Part shown: piece by piece, positions 12,758 through 24,778 of the stretch
Layout: every line of letters starts with the position of its first letter
How positions within the stretch are numbered: position 1 is the stretch's first letter
Origin: Paguma larvata
Lineage: Eukaryota > Chordata > Mammalia > Carnivora > Viverridae
Direction: 5' to 3'
NCBI GenBank assembly: GCA_030068075.1
Contig: CM057834.1
Coordinates: forward strand, 96,179,119-96,243,118
Length of the DNA stretch: 64,000 bases
Translations under genes and position numbers: made by a program
The notes under the pieces: generated by a model
Told to the model about the DNA's origin: nothing
The model's input: the letters and a program-made list of their open reading frames with translations, nothing else
The model's database searches: none

Positions 12758-12818
12758 TCTTCCATGCCCATGTCTCTGCCCGGCAGTGATGTGTATTATC
12801 TGGAAGTTCAGAGATCTC
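12758..12818. repeat. Local direct repeat, copy 1
   Basis: CTTCCATGCCCATGTCTCTG, then CCCGGCAGTGATGTGTATTA. Closely matches 13725-13785 (about 85% by eye). Family not recognised. Confidence 0.6.
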
Positions 12819-13110
12819 GTAAGAATTCTATTAACTTCAACGCTACAGGATTTTATTTTGATATTCTAAAGTTCAGACTTGACTAATGCAAACTTGCTTG
12901 CTTTCAACTTGTACAAATGACTTATCATTTTCTGCACCCGTGGCCAATTTTTCTTCCTTTGTTACTCCCCGAGGAGAAGGTCAAGAGTAACTTAAAGTAG
13001 GATCCCCCTTCAGGGCCCTTCATGAATCATTCTGTCTACAACCCTCATGATGCCAAGATATCCTTTCAAACCCTCTGTTCTGATCCACCCTGTTCACACA
13101 AACACTTATT

Positions 13111-13321
13111 TTCTTCTAATGTTTATTTATTTTTGAGAGAGAGAGAGAGAGCATGAGCAGGGAAGGGACAAAGTGGGGACGGGGTTGGGGGGGGACAGAA
13201 GATCCAAAGCAGGCTCCGTGCTGACAACAGTGAGCCCGACATGGGACTCGAATTCACAAGCCACAAGATCGTGACCTGAGCCAAGTTTGATGCTTAACCG
13301 ACTGAGCCACCCAGGCGCCCC
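13111..13321 (-). repeat. CAN-SINE
   Basis: Antisense full-length copy from AATGTTTATTTATTTTTGAG, with a GA-rich run, to GAGCCACCCAGGCGCCCC. Confidence 0.9.
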
Positions 13322-13724
13322 AAACAGACAACACTATTCGAAACTAATTTCATTTTTTAAAAAAAGGAATCTGTACTTTCTTACCGTTTCCCAGTGAAAG
13401 AGGGAAAACTAACTTTGTTTACAAGAATGGAGCAAAAATACCTGGAATTCCAATTTCAACATTATTGAAAACAAAATTGGACAGTCAGACCACTCTCTTG
13501 GCATTTGGTTGCTTTAAAGTTGCATTAATTATGTAAAATGTATTATTCGCAGGATTGTGAGGGTCAGGTGAACTGGTGTATGTAAATGTACTTTGAAAAA
13601 CACTGATCTTATGAAAATGCAAACTGTCATTAAGGTTACTAATCACAATGACACCGATCTTAGAGTTGAGGGTCCACACTGTCCACACTGGTGGTGTTAC
13701 CTAACTGATGGCAGAGGGTCATAC

Positions 13725-13785
13725 CTTCCATGCCCATGTCTCTGCCCAGCAGTGACACGTATTCTCCGGAAGCTCAGAGGTAACA
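13725..13785. repeat. Local direct repeat, copy 2
   Basis: CTTCCATGCCCATGTCTCTG, then CCCAGCAGTGACACGTATTC. Partner of 12758-12818, 967 bp downstream in the same orientation. Confidence 0.6.
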
Positions 13786-14814
13786 AAGTTCAGCAGATGT
13801 TAGACCTCAGACTTCGCTCATCCACGGCCTGTATTCATTGTCCAGCTCTGGAGTCCTGGGACCCTGGTTAACTTCCCATCTGTATTGTAGAATTGTCATG
13901 AATCATTTGGCCTGGAACATCATTAAAGCAGCAAGCACACTTGAGATTAAATAAGTATGGATTCTGAAGCCTCCTCTTGGGGTTATTATTGAGGTCTTTA
14001 GAAAAGAACATTGGTTCCTCGAATTCTTACAGAATTTCAAAAAATAAAAAGTGACTGCCGTGTTCTAGAAACGCCGTCTAAAATTCGCCCCTCATCTCAA
14101 GTGATTAATGGTCTCCCTGGCCCTCCGTCCCCTGATTAAGGGTGACAACTCCAGTACAGATGCTGAATCCAGGTATTTCTCATGTTTAATCACATGTAAC
14201 CTAAATATTTGCACAAAGTCATTGCCAGCCACTTCTTAGATTTCAGAGTCAGAGATTAGGAAGATTATAAGGAAAATGCTTTTTAAAACTTTACCTTTGA
14301 AGTAATCTAGTTTAATCCCTTTTAAATGGCTCCGTGTTAGCCTATTGGCTTTTATAATTCCTTATAATGGAATCTTGTTAATTCAGTTAAAAATGTAAGT
14401 TAAGTCATGTGAATCAACTTAAATCTTGAAGTTATAAATCAACTTGAAGTTATAAATTTCAAACGCATTGATATTCCTACTAAACAGGCAAAAAATGTTA
14501 TCTTCTATGACTTTTTATGGTATTCTACTGAATCATAAGTCACGTGTGGTTATTAGGGCACTTCATAACTTTACAAATATCAAGGACTCTTTCAAAAATT
14601 TTTATTTCAAAAAAAAGAAAGAAAAAGAAAGTTTTATTTCTATTGCCATGATGAATTTATCATTTTTCAGACTTTCAGCTTTGCCCTAACATTCAAATGT
14701 CATTGGGTTACTTATTTCAATACTCTCTTCAATTACTCGTAAATTGTTAAGAGTTCATGAAGCTCTTTTTTTGTCACAAAATCAAAGTATCTCACGGTTG
14801 GAGAGGATATTATC

Positions 14815-15065
14815 TTCTATTCAGCTGACATTTATTGAACACCTCATTTTATGCCAGGCACTAAACTAAGTAGGTTCCCACATCTTACCTTATTAATCAT
14901 CATAGCAATTTTAAGATGTAGGGGTTAGTCGTCCTATTTTTATAAATGAGAATGCTAAGACTCCCAGAGGTGAAGTTTATTATCTGCAGTCACATGGCTA
15001 GTCAATGACAGATTGGGATTAGAACTGGGGAGCCCTGGCACCTTATGTTATATCCAAAATAGTGT
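14815..15065 (+). repeat. MIR element
   Basis: CAGCTGACATTTATTGAACA, ATGCCAGGCACTAAACTAAG and GTCACATGGCTAGTCAATGA follow the MIR consensus in sense orientation. Confidence 0.8.
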
Positions 15066-15509
15066 CTTCTTTATAACACACTCACTGGGTGGGATCTAGA
15101 CTGTGCTTGCTAGGTCTCAGGACCCCGTGAGTCAGCTCATTCCACATTTGGGCTTTTCTGGCCACTAGAAAGTTTTCTTTTATCCTGTATGATCATCTCT
15201 ACTAAAAATGGGAAATATCTTTGTGAAGACACAGCGGATGTCAGACTCTGGGTTCAAATCCCTATGCCTTTAAGAAGTCGGGGACATCTGTGCACCTTCA
15301 GAATTCGCAACTCCAAGGAGACAAGAAAAATCACCTAACCTGAAGTTTGACACAGAAGAGGCATTTAACAGCTGATAAATTCCATACTCTACTCTTTCCT
15401 TTACTGACGCCTTAATGATATGCTCCAGGGACAAGGAGGGAATATGGTCACTGGCCCACTTTGCAGTTACCGTGCTCCCAACACCCCAGAAAGCCGTAAA
15501 ACAATCACA

Positions 15510-15755
15510 AACTCTCAATAATATGAATTTTACAAAATAACACTCTTTATCTTTTCTCACATATGAGCTCCATGATTCAGCTGAAGCTCTCTACGCTTCT
15601 TTTCTTCCATGAATCTAAAAAGAACCAGTCTAACGAATTGGCTTTTAAATGTCTTTTACTTTTAAATGTCTCACATTTTCAGCTGCCTTGCAAACAGGTC
15701 TGTCCCCCAGTGTCCACATTGCCCTTGACTATTTCCTCACGTCTACAGCGCCTAC
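15510..15755. repeat. Unidentified dispersed repeat, copy B
   Basis: Same orientation and block order as 9211-9425. It extends through CAAACAGGTCTGTCCCCCAG and CTTGACTATTTCCTCACGTC. Not MIR, L2, MLT1 or CAN-SINE as far as I can tell. Confidence 0.55.
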
Positions 15756-15957
15756 TTCCCTTAGCAGTTGTCCCATATAAATGGCAAGGTAGTGAGTTCC
15801 GTGGAGAGCAGTGAATACTTCGTGCCAGATTTGTCTTTCTCTTTCTATCATCCCAACCTGATGGCTGAGCAAAGGTCTAAGGCCCAAAGTTCTGAATAAT
15901 TTTTCCTTCCTTCGTTGCCTCATTGCCTGGGGCTCTCTCTGTGTGGCTGATTGAGGA

Positions 15958-16045
15958 AACACATACGTGCACACGCACACATGCGCATGCACACACACAT
16001 ACATGTACATATACATGCATATACACATGCGTGCACACACACACG
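15958..16045. repeat. Alternating CA/TG/CG low-complexity tract
   Basis: About 85 bp of near-strict purine-pyrimidine alternation (ACATACGTGCACACGCACAC and similar), including CG and GCATGC steps. Confidence 0.8.
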
Positions 16046-17011
16046 GCAAGGTCAAAACAACAAAGCCAGAATTTGACAGGGCCTGTCCATTTCTAACTAG
16101 AAGTCTCAGACACCAAGATACAAGATATTTCTTTGTATTGTTTAGGGCATCGTCCACCTACCATGTCCATGATTTTGTGTTAATAGTAAAGAATACCATT
16201 CTTTCCAAATACACAAAGTGAGGAATAAAATAAGGGACATAATCTAACCAAACAAATCCTTGGACATGAGAGACCATGCTAGATTGCTTTATAACCAAGA
16301 AGGTGATTCGCGGGGTAAATACAGGACCTGCCCTGTGAGTTTTCTTACTGATGAAATTCATGTTTTGAATTGCTGATTGGTGGTCGCTGAAGGGTTACAG
16401 TACCTCTGTCATAGTCTGGAGACAGTGCTATAGATGATACACCTCTGATAACTGAACTTCAAAACAAAACAGGGCAATTACCAAAATAAATCTCTACTCT
16501 CATTTTTATAAGGAGATGGCAGGGTGGACACATTTCGCCAGCTACAGCTGTCTCTCGTGTCACTACAGTCGTTACAGAGAGGAGTCCAGGTGAAGGCGCT
16601 GAGCTTTTGGCCTTGGTGTGGCCCACGAGCCTTCTTTCCCACTACACAGTCATGCTCTGATCCCAGCATGATCCTCCCTTTCTCTGGCCAAAGAGTAATG
16701 TAAAAATTATAACACGTATTAAATATTTATCCTTGAGACGGAAGTTAAGGAAGTCACAAGCCGGGACACACTGGCAGGCATTCAAGAATGCAGGGTGGAG
16801 GTCTTGGTCCATTCGGGCTGGTATAACAAAATAGCACCGACAGAATTTGGTTTTTATGGCTCTTACCATCTGGAAGTCCCAGATGAGGGAGACAGCATTG
16901 TCCAGTGAGAGACCTCTTCTGGGCCACAGACTTTTCATTGTGTCCTCACTTAGAAGGAGCTAGGAAGGTTTCATGGGTGTCTTTTAATGGAGCCTTATAA
17001 AAGGGACATCA

Positions 17012-17232
17012 GGGGCGCCTGGGTGGCTCAGTCGGTTGAGCAGCCATCTTCGGCTCAGGTCATGATCTCGCGGTCTGTGAGTTCGAGCCCCGCGTTGGGC
17101 TCTGTGCTGATGGCTCAGAGCCTGGAGCCTGCTTCGGATTCTGTGTCTCCCTCTCTCTGCCCTCCTCCTGCTCACGCTCTGTCTCTATGTCTCAAAAATA
17201 AATAAATGTTTAAAAAAATTAAAAAAAAATAA
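17012..17232 (+). repeat. CAN-SINE, young-looking, perfect target-site duplication
   Basis: Near-consensus: GGGGCGCCTGGGTGGCTCAG, with Pol III box-A and box-B-like segments GGCTCAGTCGG and GAGTTCGAGCCCC, and an A-rich tail. Flanked by exact ATAAAAGGGACATCA at 16997-17011 and 17233-17247. Confidence 0.95.
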
Positions 17233-17330
17233 ATAAAAGGGACATCAGTAATCCTAATCATTTGGGCTCCAGCCTCATGGCCCTAGTCATCTCCCAAAGC
17301 CCCCACCTCCTAACACCATCACTTTGGGAT

Positions 17331-17535
17331 TTGGGTTGTTTTTAATGTTTATTTTACTTATTTTTGAGAGAGAGAGAGAGAGCAGGGGAGGTGCAGAGAG
17401 AAAGGGGGACAGAGGATCCAAACCAGGCTCCACGCTGACAGCACAGAGCCCGATGCAGGGCTCCAACTCATGAACTATGAGATCATGACCTGAGCAGAAG
17501 TCGGTGCTTGACTGACTGAGCCACCCAGGCGCCCC
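17331..17535 (-). repeat. CAN-SINE inside MLT1
   Basis: Antisense copy ending GAGCCACCCAGGCGCCCC. The duplicated LTR sequence TAACACCATCACTTTGG (17311) / TAACACGTCACTTTGG (17536) flanks it. Confidence 0.9.
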
Positions 17536-18289
17536 TAACACGTCACTTTGGATGTCAGGATTCCAACACATGACTTTGAGGGTGGATACAAACATTCAGA
17601 CCATAGTAGTGGCCATTCTCTTCCATAAGAACAAATGATACAAGTAAATATCTGCCACTGTCCAGTCTCTCCCCTTCGGATCGCTGGCTCTTCCCCCACC
17701 CCTCTCCAGCACACACACACACATGCCCAAAGTTGTTTGCTACCATTACCATTACAACGGAGGGAATTGTTTTTAACTAAACTTTCAAAGCATCTCTGAG
17801 TTCAGAGGGAAGACATAGTGGAAAAAAATAAGAGTAATTTAAAGAATGCAAGAGAGACCAACCACTCTCCACCTAAAAGGGTTTTCTTTGAACCACCTAC
17901 TTGTCCACTTTCATTCCTGTGGTTGGATAGTCAACTAATTAGAGCATCATTTGAGTGAGCAGGAGTGGGTATGGGAGGAGGGCGAGACACCTGAATGTGG
18001 GTTTGGTGGTCGAGGTTGTGTTCTCATGAAGCCAGGTGTCATTTAGGAATAAGGAAGGCATTGGGCAACCTCTGGGGAGGTGGTTATGGTGAATTCTGGG
18101 AGGACAGAGTTGAGGAGCTTCAGAAAAATCTGGAAGGGAAGTGGGAGGCAATCAAAGATGCCTCCCTTTCTTTCATGGTCTTGCCCGAGGCCAGCCTTGC
18201 TCTGGCAGAGACAGAGAAGAACCGTATCCTTGCTCCTTCTAGCAGTTTCCCTTGCTACTAAGATTCAGAATTCAGGATAGTGCTATAAT

Positions 18290-18900
18290 TTAGTTACATT
18301 ACCAAATAAATAAACTTCAGTTATTGATCCATGTTAGAATATCGTACAATAGGAAAATGTATTCCAAGTTCCTAAAATCAATTTATATTATTATAATGTA
18401 CCATGCATCATTATGAACATAATATTAGCATATATAGCATAAACATTTTTCCTTGAAACCACTTGGTCTTCATACCCATCATTTAAAAAGACTACTTAAT
18501 ATTCCATCCAGTAGGTTTACCAAAATTTATTTAACCTAAGTATCTCACAATAGGGAAATGGCAATTTCTATTTCTGCTCTCGAAATTGTTTCCAATTTTT
18601 TATTGTAAATAATGCTGTGGTAAATGTTTTTATAAATGCCATTTCGGTATTTTACATTATTTACTTAGGATGGATTGCCACATGTGGAGAGGTAGCATTA
18701 GAGGGTATGAAATGTTTATGTTTTTTCATCTGTGGAGCCAATCTGATTTCCCAAACTCCGTGCCAGTAAACGTGAGAGAGCCTGGTTCTCTGAATGCAAT
18801 CGGCACTGTTTTCTTTTTTCCCCTTTTCTCATTGTTGTGAAAATAAGAAGCCAAAAATGGTTACCATTTTAATTTGCGCCTCTTTACTGGAGAACAAAGA
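18290..18900 (-). mobile_element. Old L1M fragment (ORF2 3' part, antisense)
   Basis: Plus-strand text such as TGTTTCCAATTTTTTATTGT followed by AAATAATGCTGTGGTAAATG is the usual complement of an L1M ORF2/3' region. Heavily decayed, boundaries approximate. Confidence 0.55.
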
Positions 18901-19314
18901 ATTCAGTAGAAAAGTCTGGCAAGATTGATGGGTCTCTGAGAAAGGTCCCCTGGGGGGGCTACCGAGAGGCTGCTAAGCACCAAGCACCACATTTAATGTG
19001 CTGAAATCCCCACCAGGTTCAAAAGTTTCCTTTGCCGAAGTCCTAGTGTGGAGGGAATGGGGATCCCAACTGACAATAACAGAGTTCATGAGAGACTGTA
19101 TAAAAATGAACTTTTTAGAGGTCAATTGGATATTTCTATCAAATGTAACTTTTATGTATTCTATCGAATTCAGTAATTATACTCAAGAAATCCATCCTAG
19201 AGAAATACTAGTATTATAGAAGTATAAATTCACAAGAACAGTCATCACAACATTTTGTGTGTGATATGAAATGTAGAGAAAAAACTAAATTCTATCAATA
19301 CAGGAATTACTCTT

Positions 19315-19533
19315 TTTTTCTAATTTTTTTTAATGTTTATTTATTTTTGAGACAGAGAGAGACAGAGCATGAGTGGGGGAGGGGCGGAGAGAGAGGGAGG
19401 CAGAGAATGTGAAGCAGGCTCCAGGCTCTGAGCTGTAGGCACAGAGCCCGACGCGGGGCTCGAACTCACAGACCATGAGATCATGACCTGAGCTGAAGTC
19501 AGACGCTCAACCGACTGAGCCACTCAGGTGCCC
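19315..19533 (-). repeat. CAN-SINE with perfect target-site duplication
   Basis: Antisense full-length copy. The 14-bp CAGGAATTACTCTT flanks it at 19301-19314 and 19534-19547. Confidence 0.94.
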
Positions 19534-19647
19534 CAGGAATTACTCTTGAATCGTGGTACATAACCATTAGAAAGAGTAAGATGGATATATTGATTCTCAT
19601 GAGAAAATATCCCTTCTATCATTAAGTTTAAAAAAGCAGAATATGTA

Positions 19648-19860
19648 GGTGCATCTGGATGGCTCAGTCGGTTAAGCATCCGACTTCGGCTCAGGTTGTG
19701 ATCTCACAGTTCACGAGTTCAAGCCCTGCATCAGGTTCTGTGCTGAAAGTTCAGATCCTGGAAGCTTCTTCAGATTCTGTGTTTCCACCCACTCCGCTCT
19801 TTCTCTACTTTCTCTCTTTCTCTCTCTCTCTCTCTCAAAAATAAAGAAACCTTAAAAAAA
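19648..19860 (+). repeat. CAN-SINE with target-site duplication
   Basis: The head is GGTGCATCTGGATGGCTCAG and the tail CTCAAAAATAAAGAAACCTT. Duplication AAGCAGAATATGTAG / AAGCAAAATATGTAG flanks it. Confidence 0.9.
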
Positions 19861-19934
19861 GAAGCAAAATATGTAGAGTTGGATTGTATTTATATTAAAA
19901 ACGCAAGGCATGTTTTTGCGTGTTATAATATATA

Positions 19935-19935
<1 letters not shown>

Positions 19936-19969
<34 letters not shown>
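19936..19969. repeat. (CA)n microsatellite
   Basis: About 17 uninterrupted CA units. Confidence 0.95.
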
Positions 19970-19971
<2 letters not shown>

Positions 19972-21119
19972 CACTACACACAAATGGGGTTGTTTTCAAC
20001 ATGAATAGAATCAGATTGTATACAAACCAAAAGATACACATAATCTTTCCAGCCTTTCTCCAAGATTTTACAAACTGTTAGCCCTGGTTGCCTGCAGAGG
20101 TGACGTGATGTGAAGTATGGGACAGTTCTGACATTTTACTCTATAAAAGTTTGCCTTTTTTGAACCATAACCATGTGTGACGTTTGAAAGCAAAAGTCAA
20201 ATGAATAGATATGCTCCAACTCTCAGAAGGGTCTCATTTCTAATTCTTAATGAAGGAAGGGTCTGGTCACTTCCCCTTTGCCCTGTTATAGCAAACTACA
20301 GTGAAATGGAACAATTTTCAATTTATTACTTGAATTCAATCTTTTATAAATTTTCTATTTCTGCCCTTTGAGCACATTTATTTAATGAGCTTTTTATTTA
20401 TTAAGAAATTAAAGGTTCCAGTTCCACATGAACATGACAGATCGATCACATCTATTTGCTTTTGCTTCATGCTAAAATCTCTGGGGAAGGACGGGAAAAA
20501 AAGGAGCAAAGAGATCGAGAGAGGACAACAGTTTTTAGAAAGGCCAGAAGCAAAAGGAAGAAGAGACACTTAGTAGACAGAGGAGACCTCGAGCCTGACA
20601 TGGTTGAGGGAGACACTCAAGAACAAACAGGTCTGTGCACCTGACCCCCTGAAGGGCTCACAAATGGGAGGCCCCAGGTGCCTCATAAAGATGGAGTTGA
20701 AAACAGAGGATTGCCTACAAGTTTGTATAAAGAAGCCAACCTCCCCAATGTTGTAGCTGGGCAACAACCCCAATGCCAAGTATAAGATTGGAGGTTTGCT
20801 CCCTGGAGGGGCTGGATGCCAGGACAGTCCACGTGGCCAAGGGCTTCCAGAATCCTGGCTGCAGTTCCTTCCTGGAATCCTCTCTAGGGACAATGGCCAT
20901 CCCTGGAGAGAAGGTCGGGGGGTACAAACGGACCAGCCCTGTCACCAGAACTGACTGGGGAGACCACCTGTTACCATCTCACACCATCACCAGTCATTTG
21001 GTTCAAGCCCCTAATATGACAGAGATCAAACAAATAAAGGATTCAGTGTCAATGGAGATAATACTTAGATAACAAACTTTTTGAAAAACCAAAAAAAACT
21101 GTCATTCATATTCTTGATT

Positions 21120-21316
21120 TCAATTCTTATTACTGCATAACAAATTGCTCCCAAAACTTTGTGGCTTAAAATAACAGCGAACGTCGTGTTATCCCAAATA
21201 GTTGCTGTGGATCAGGAATTTGGATGGGCCCTGTGGGCAATTCTGGCTTGGAGGTTCTAAGGGCATCACAGCCAGGTGGCAGCTGGACCTGGAAAAGCCA
21301 GGACCTGGCCACACTT

Positions 21317-21369
<53 letters not shown>

Positions 21370-21690
21370 TCTCTCTCCTCAGCTGGACACAAGGCCCTTC
21401 TAAGTGGTCACTCTACATCAGCTAGTGTGGCTTCGTCCAGTGGGGTGGCCTGGGAGCAGGCGACTGCTTTCCCGGGTATTCTTGGCTCCATTGTGTTGGT
21501 CCAATTCCCCAGGCAGGAGTTGTATTGCGTTTTGCAACCTAGCCTTGGAGGTCATGCACCATCATTTCTGCCACATCCAATCAGTGCAAGTGGGTCCCAA
21601 GGCTGCCCAGACCCTAGGAGAGGGAAACTAGAGCTATTGTGGTGGCCATCTTTGGAAACAGATCACAAAGGTATAAGAAGATATTGTTTC
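21120..21690 (-). repeat. Probable MLT1-related LTR, antisense, with CT expansion
   Basis: Starts TACTGCATAACAAATTGCTC, then AAAACTTTGTGGCTTAAAAT, matching the complement of a MaLR LTR 3' end. The rest is diverged and contains a 60-bp CT run. Later text (CTAGCCTTGGAGGTCATGCA, CATTTCTGCCACATCC) also looks repeat-derived. Exact subfamily not assigned. Confidence 0.5.
21317..21379. repeat. (CT)n microsatellite
   Basis: About 30 CT units with one GT interruption. Unlike most CT runs here it is not in a CAN-SINE body. Confidence 0.92.
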
Positions 21691-21724
21691 CATGAAAGAG
21701 TAAGGGAAGTACACCCTCTCCCTG

Positions 21725-22500
21725 TTCAATTCTGACTTTAGAAATTACCAATTTTGAAGATTAAAATCTGATAGCAGAAATTTAAAAAATAAAAGATTGA
21801 GAAGGTAAAAATCCAGTAAATCATGCAGAAAAAAAATTGAGCAAAAAGACAAAGAGATGGAAAACAGGACAGAAAACGTAAGAGGATGAAACCAGCAAAT
21901 TCAAATATTAATAATAAAAGATCTAGGCAAAGAGAACACAAAAAAAGGAATGAAGAAAATGATCAGAATATGAGTCACACGACAGTATCACAGCTTCCCT
22001 GAATGGAATGCATGAGTTTATAGACTGAAAGGGCTGAACATAAAAAGAAGAAGAAGGGGGAAACCACATGAATTCATAGCATTATAAAATATCAGATTAT
22101 AAGGCATAAATAGAAAATGCTAAAAGTTTCCAGGATGTTGGTAAAAGACAATCCCAAGACCGCAGCTACGTGACCAGCCCAGAGAACAGCTAGCTCAGGT
22201 TAGAAAAAGAAGGAAAGTCTGGGGTGATGTTTTCAAGAAAAATACCAAACAGCTTGCCTATGTTTGCAGTTACACCTCCAACTGAGAAATAGGGGATTAA
22301 CTGGTGATAGGGCAAATGAAGACACAAAAGGTTGCACTGGAATATAGATGGACTGTGTTAGGATCAAGAATAACAGTACAAGCTTGTTACTTAGAAACAG
22401 GGAGTTAACATCAGGGAGGAAAAAGATTGTTCTGAACGGTGGGAAAGTGTGAAGGCATGGGGGACCGGGAGGTAACAACCTCTGTTATGTGTTTTAGGCC
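21725..22500 (+). mobile_element. Old L1M fragment, ORF1-side
   Basis: A-rich sense-strand text such as GAGTTTATAGACTGAAAGGG and AAAAGTTTCCAGGATGTTGG resembles the ORF1 and early region of ancient L1M elements. All frames are broken. Confidence 0.5.
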
Positions 22501-22971
22501 TTGTAGAAACACGAGGTCTTAGACTCTGTATATCATAACATGTTTTAAGAGGATAAACTTAAATACCACATTAAAATGATAGCTGGGAACTCAAATAAAA
22601 AAATGGTAGAATGAGGATATTTTTATTCCCCTCCCTCAAAACCACTGATACCAAAAAGAATGAAATAAAAGGGGGAAAAAATCTATCTTCAGATAGACAC
22701 GGGAATAGCCATCACTACAAACCACAGTCAGGAACCATGAATGAACGCCAAAGACACTGAACCTTGGATCAGAGGACGGAAAGTGGTGAAATCATGTTTT
22801 CTTAACTTCAGTTGACTCAAGTTGAGCGGAACCTTACTTAGTTCCCTCTCAGTATCCATCCCCTATTCTTTTTCTTTTTTTGTGTGTGATGGACTTTTTT
22901 TTTCCCTGTAAAAGTAGCAGTTATTTGAATCTTTTGGGGGTATTTGAGTCTTTTAAATAATGAGCACATGT

Positions 22972-23184
22972 AAGGCACCTGGGTGGCTCAGTCGGTTAAG
23001 CGTCTGACTTCAGCTCAGGTCGTGATCTCACGGTTCATGCGTTTGAGCCCCGTGTCAGGCTCTATGCCAACAGCTCAGAGCCAGGAGCCTGCTTCAGATT
23101 CTGTATCTTCCTCTGTCTCTGCCCCTCCCCCGCTCATTCTCTGTCTCTCTCTTTCAAAAATAAATAAAACATTTTTAAAAATTT
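22972..23184 (+). repeat. CAN-SINE with target-site duplication
   Basis: Near-consensus body. Duplication AATAATGAGCACATGT (22956-22971) / AATAATGAGCATATGT (23185-23200). Confidence 0.94.
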
Positions 23185-23243
23185 AATAATGAGCATATGT
23201 TTCTTTTAGAAACCCAATGTAGTTTTTCTTTAAAAAAGAAATG

Positions 23244-23403
23244 GGGCACCTGGGTGGCTCAGTCATGATCTCATGGTTGGAGCCCCAAGTCAGTTTCTGC
23301 ACTGACAGCATGGAACGTGCTTAGGATTCTCTCTCTCTCCCTCTCTGCCCCTTCCTTGCTCTCTCTCGCTCTCGCTCTCTCTCAAAAATAAACAGTTTTA
23401 AAT
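23244..23403 (+). repeat. CAN-SINE with internal deletion
   Basis: The head GGGGCACCTGGGTGGCTCAG passes directly to TCATGATCTCATGG, so the roughly 25-bp block between the two boxes is missing. The rest of the body and tail CAAAAATAAACAG are present. Confidence 0.88.
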
Positions 23404-24489
23404 GAAAGTTATTTTTCCTTTTTCTTTTTCGATGAACACACTTATAGGTGAGAGAATTTTCACCTACTATTCTAAAGTTACAAAAACATCATTATCTTTC
23501 CTTTTCCGTAAATATCACTCCCATATGGTAGCTTTCAGAGCAAATATTAATCTATTAAAAATATCAGGCTAACTGTATTGTACAGATTGAGAGGTTTGGC
23601 ACCAGATCACAGGCTTCCAGAGGAAGGTAAAGGTGCTAGAATCCAGCTCTACACCCCAAGGAACAGATGAGGACCAGAGTCAAATTAGCTGTTAACTAGG
23701 GTGGACACAGCACCCACAATGCTATTAGGGACCCACAAAAGTATTGTTAATTGCTTTAAAAATCTTAAGAAAAAAATTTCTAGGTTGAAAAAACTACTTG
23801 AATACATACTAATGTATTTGTCTTTATACCAATGCCGTCGTAAAATATAATTTTCCATAATTTTTAGAGAGGAAAGGCCCACCAAGACAAATGTACCAAG
23901 GGCCCACAAAAGCCATGTGGCCTTGGACCTGGAAAGATTGCGTGGTTGGTGGTGGCAGAGCCTAGACCAATACAAGGGTCTTCTAACTCCGCCCGCTGTG
24001 CCTGGGCTTCTACAGTCCGTTCTCTGTCATGGTGGTCCAGTGCTCCTACCATCCATTCTTCATCATGGCGGTCCAGTGCTCTCCCCACAGCTGGCCTAGC
24101 CTCCTCCTTCTGCCTGTCTTGTAGCCATTAGCCAAGGGGTGTCCTCTGCTGCAGCTGAGCTGGCCCACTCTTACTTCCCATTATTCATCACAAACATACT
24201 CCACCCACACTCATGGTTCCAAGTCCATTCTTGTCCATTCCCAGCTCTGGTTCTCATTCCCACTTGCCCCATGTGGAGCAGCCTTCCCATTTCCCTCCAC
24301 CTGCTCAAGAGTAACCTCCTCTCTAGAGGCTTTGTTCCAGTTCAGGCTTTTTCAAAATGCCTTCCAAGATGACTGCAGCCTTGAGTGATCCGTGCTATGT
24401 ACAAAAGTGATTAACATTTACTGACAAACTGTCTTATCTTGTCTCATCTCATCTGGTATTATCTTGTCTCCAGTATTTTTCTCTTATCT

Positions 24490-24778
24490 CCCCATTATTT
24501 ATTAGGTGCTAGAGAACAGAGGCCCTGCCATATACACTCACTGAGCACATGATCAGGCCTCAGTAAGGCCCCAACTGATTGACAGGAGCCTCTGATGACT
24601 CCTCTCACAAGAACCAGGTCAAGTACTACCTCTTCTGGACCCCCAAAATAGACATGGCTTTCCTTGTCTCCCCTGAGACAACTGTCACATGGTCTGACTG
24701 TAAGTCCCTCAAACACAGGAGCTATCCCCAACAGCGCCTGATGCATAGTTGTTCTAAAAATATTTGAGGAATGAGCAC
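24490..24778 (+). repeat. L2 fragment(s)
   Basis: GACTGTAAGTCCCTCAAACA followed by CAGGAGCTATCCCCAACAGC and ending AATATTTGAGGAATGAGCA fits an L2 3' end. The stretch TTATTTATTAGGTGCTAGAG, then AACAGAGGCCCTGCC, may be another piece. Confidence 0.55.

Larger units (their letters stand above)
16806..17611 (-). repeat. MLT1-type MaLR LTR, interrupted by two SINEs
   Basis: The antisense LTR 3' end GGTCCATTCGGGCTGGTATA plus ACAAAATAG is followed by CTTCTGGGCCACAGAC and TGTGTCCTCACTTAGAAGG. After the first SINE come CCTCATGGCCCTAGTCATCT and CCACCTCCTAACACCATCAC. After the second SINE come GATTCCAACACATGACTTTG and ATACAAACATTCAGACCATA. Confidence 0.85.
19080..20030 (+). mobile_element. Old L1M fragment, sense, split by two SINEs
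   Basis: AGTAATTATACTCAAGAAAT followed by CCATCCTAGAGAAATACTAG resembles the L1M ORF2 end. Later pieces (GTGGTACATAACCATTAGAA, AAGTTTAAAAAAGCAGAATA, GGATTGTATTTATATTAAAA) fit the L1M 3' region. SINEs lie at 19315-19533 and 19648-19860. Confidence 0.55.

Noticed and set aside
15729..16157. 142-residue open frame on the minus strand
   Set aside because: The middle is a translation of the CA/TG tract (MCICMYMYMYV), and no domain is visible on either side.
17012..17090. tRNA-like sequence
   Set aside because: It is the tRNA-Lys-derived head of a SINE. The cloverleaf is not maintained and the same head occurs in about 40 copies.
21202..21735. 177-residue open frame on the plus strand
   Set aside because: Its centre is translation of a CT microsatellite (SLSLSL) in a decayed LTR.
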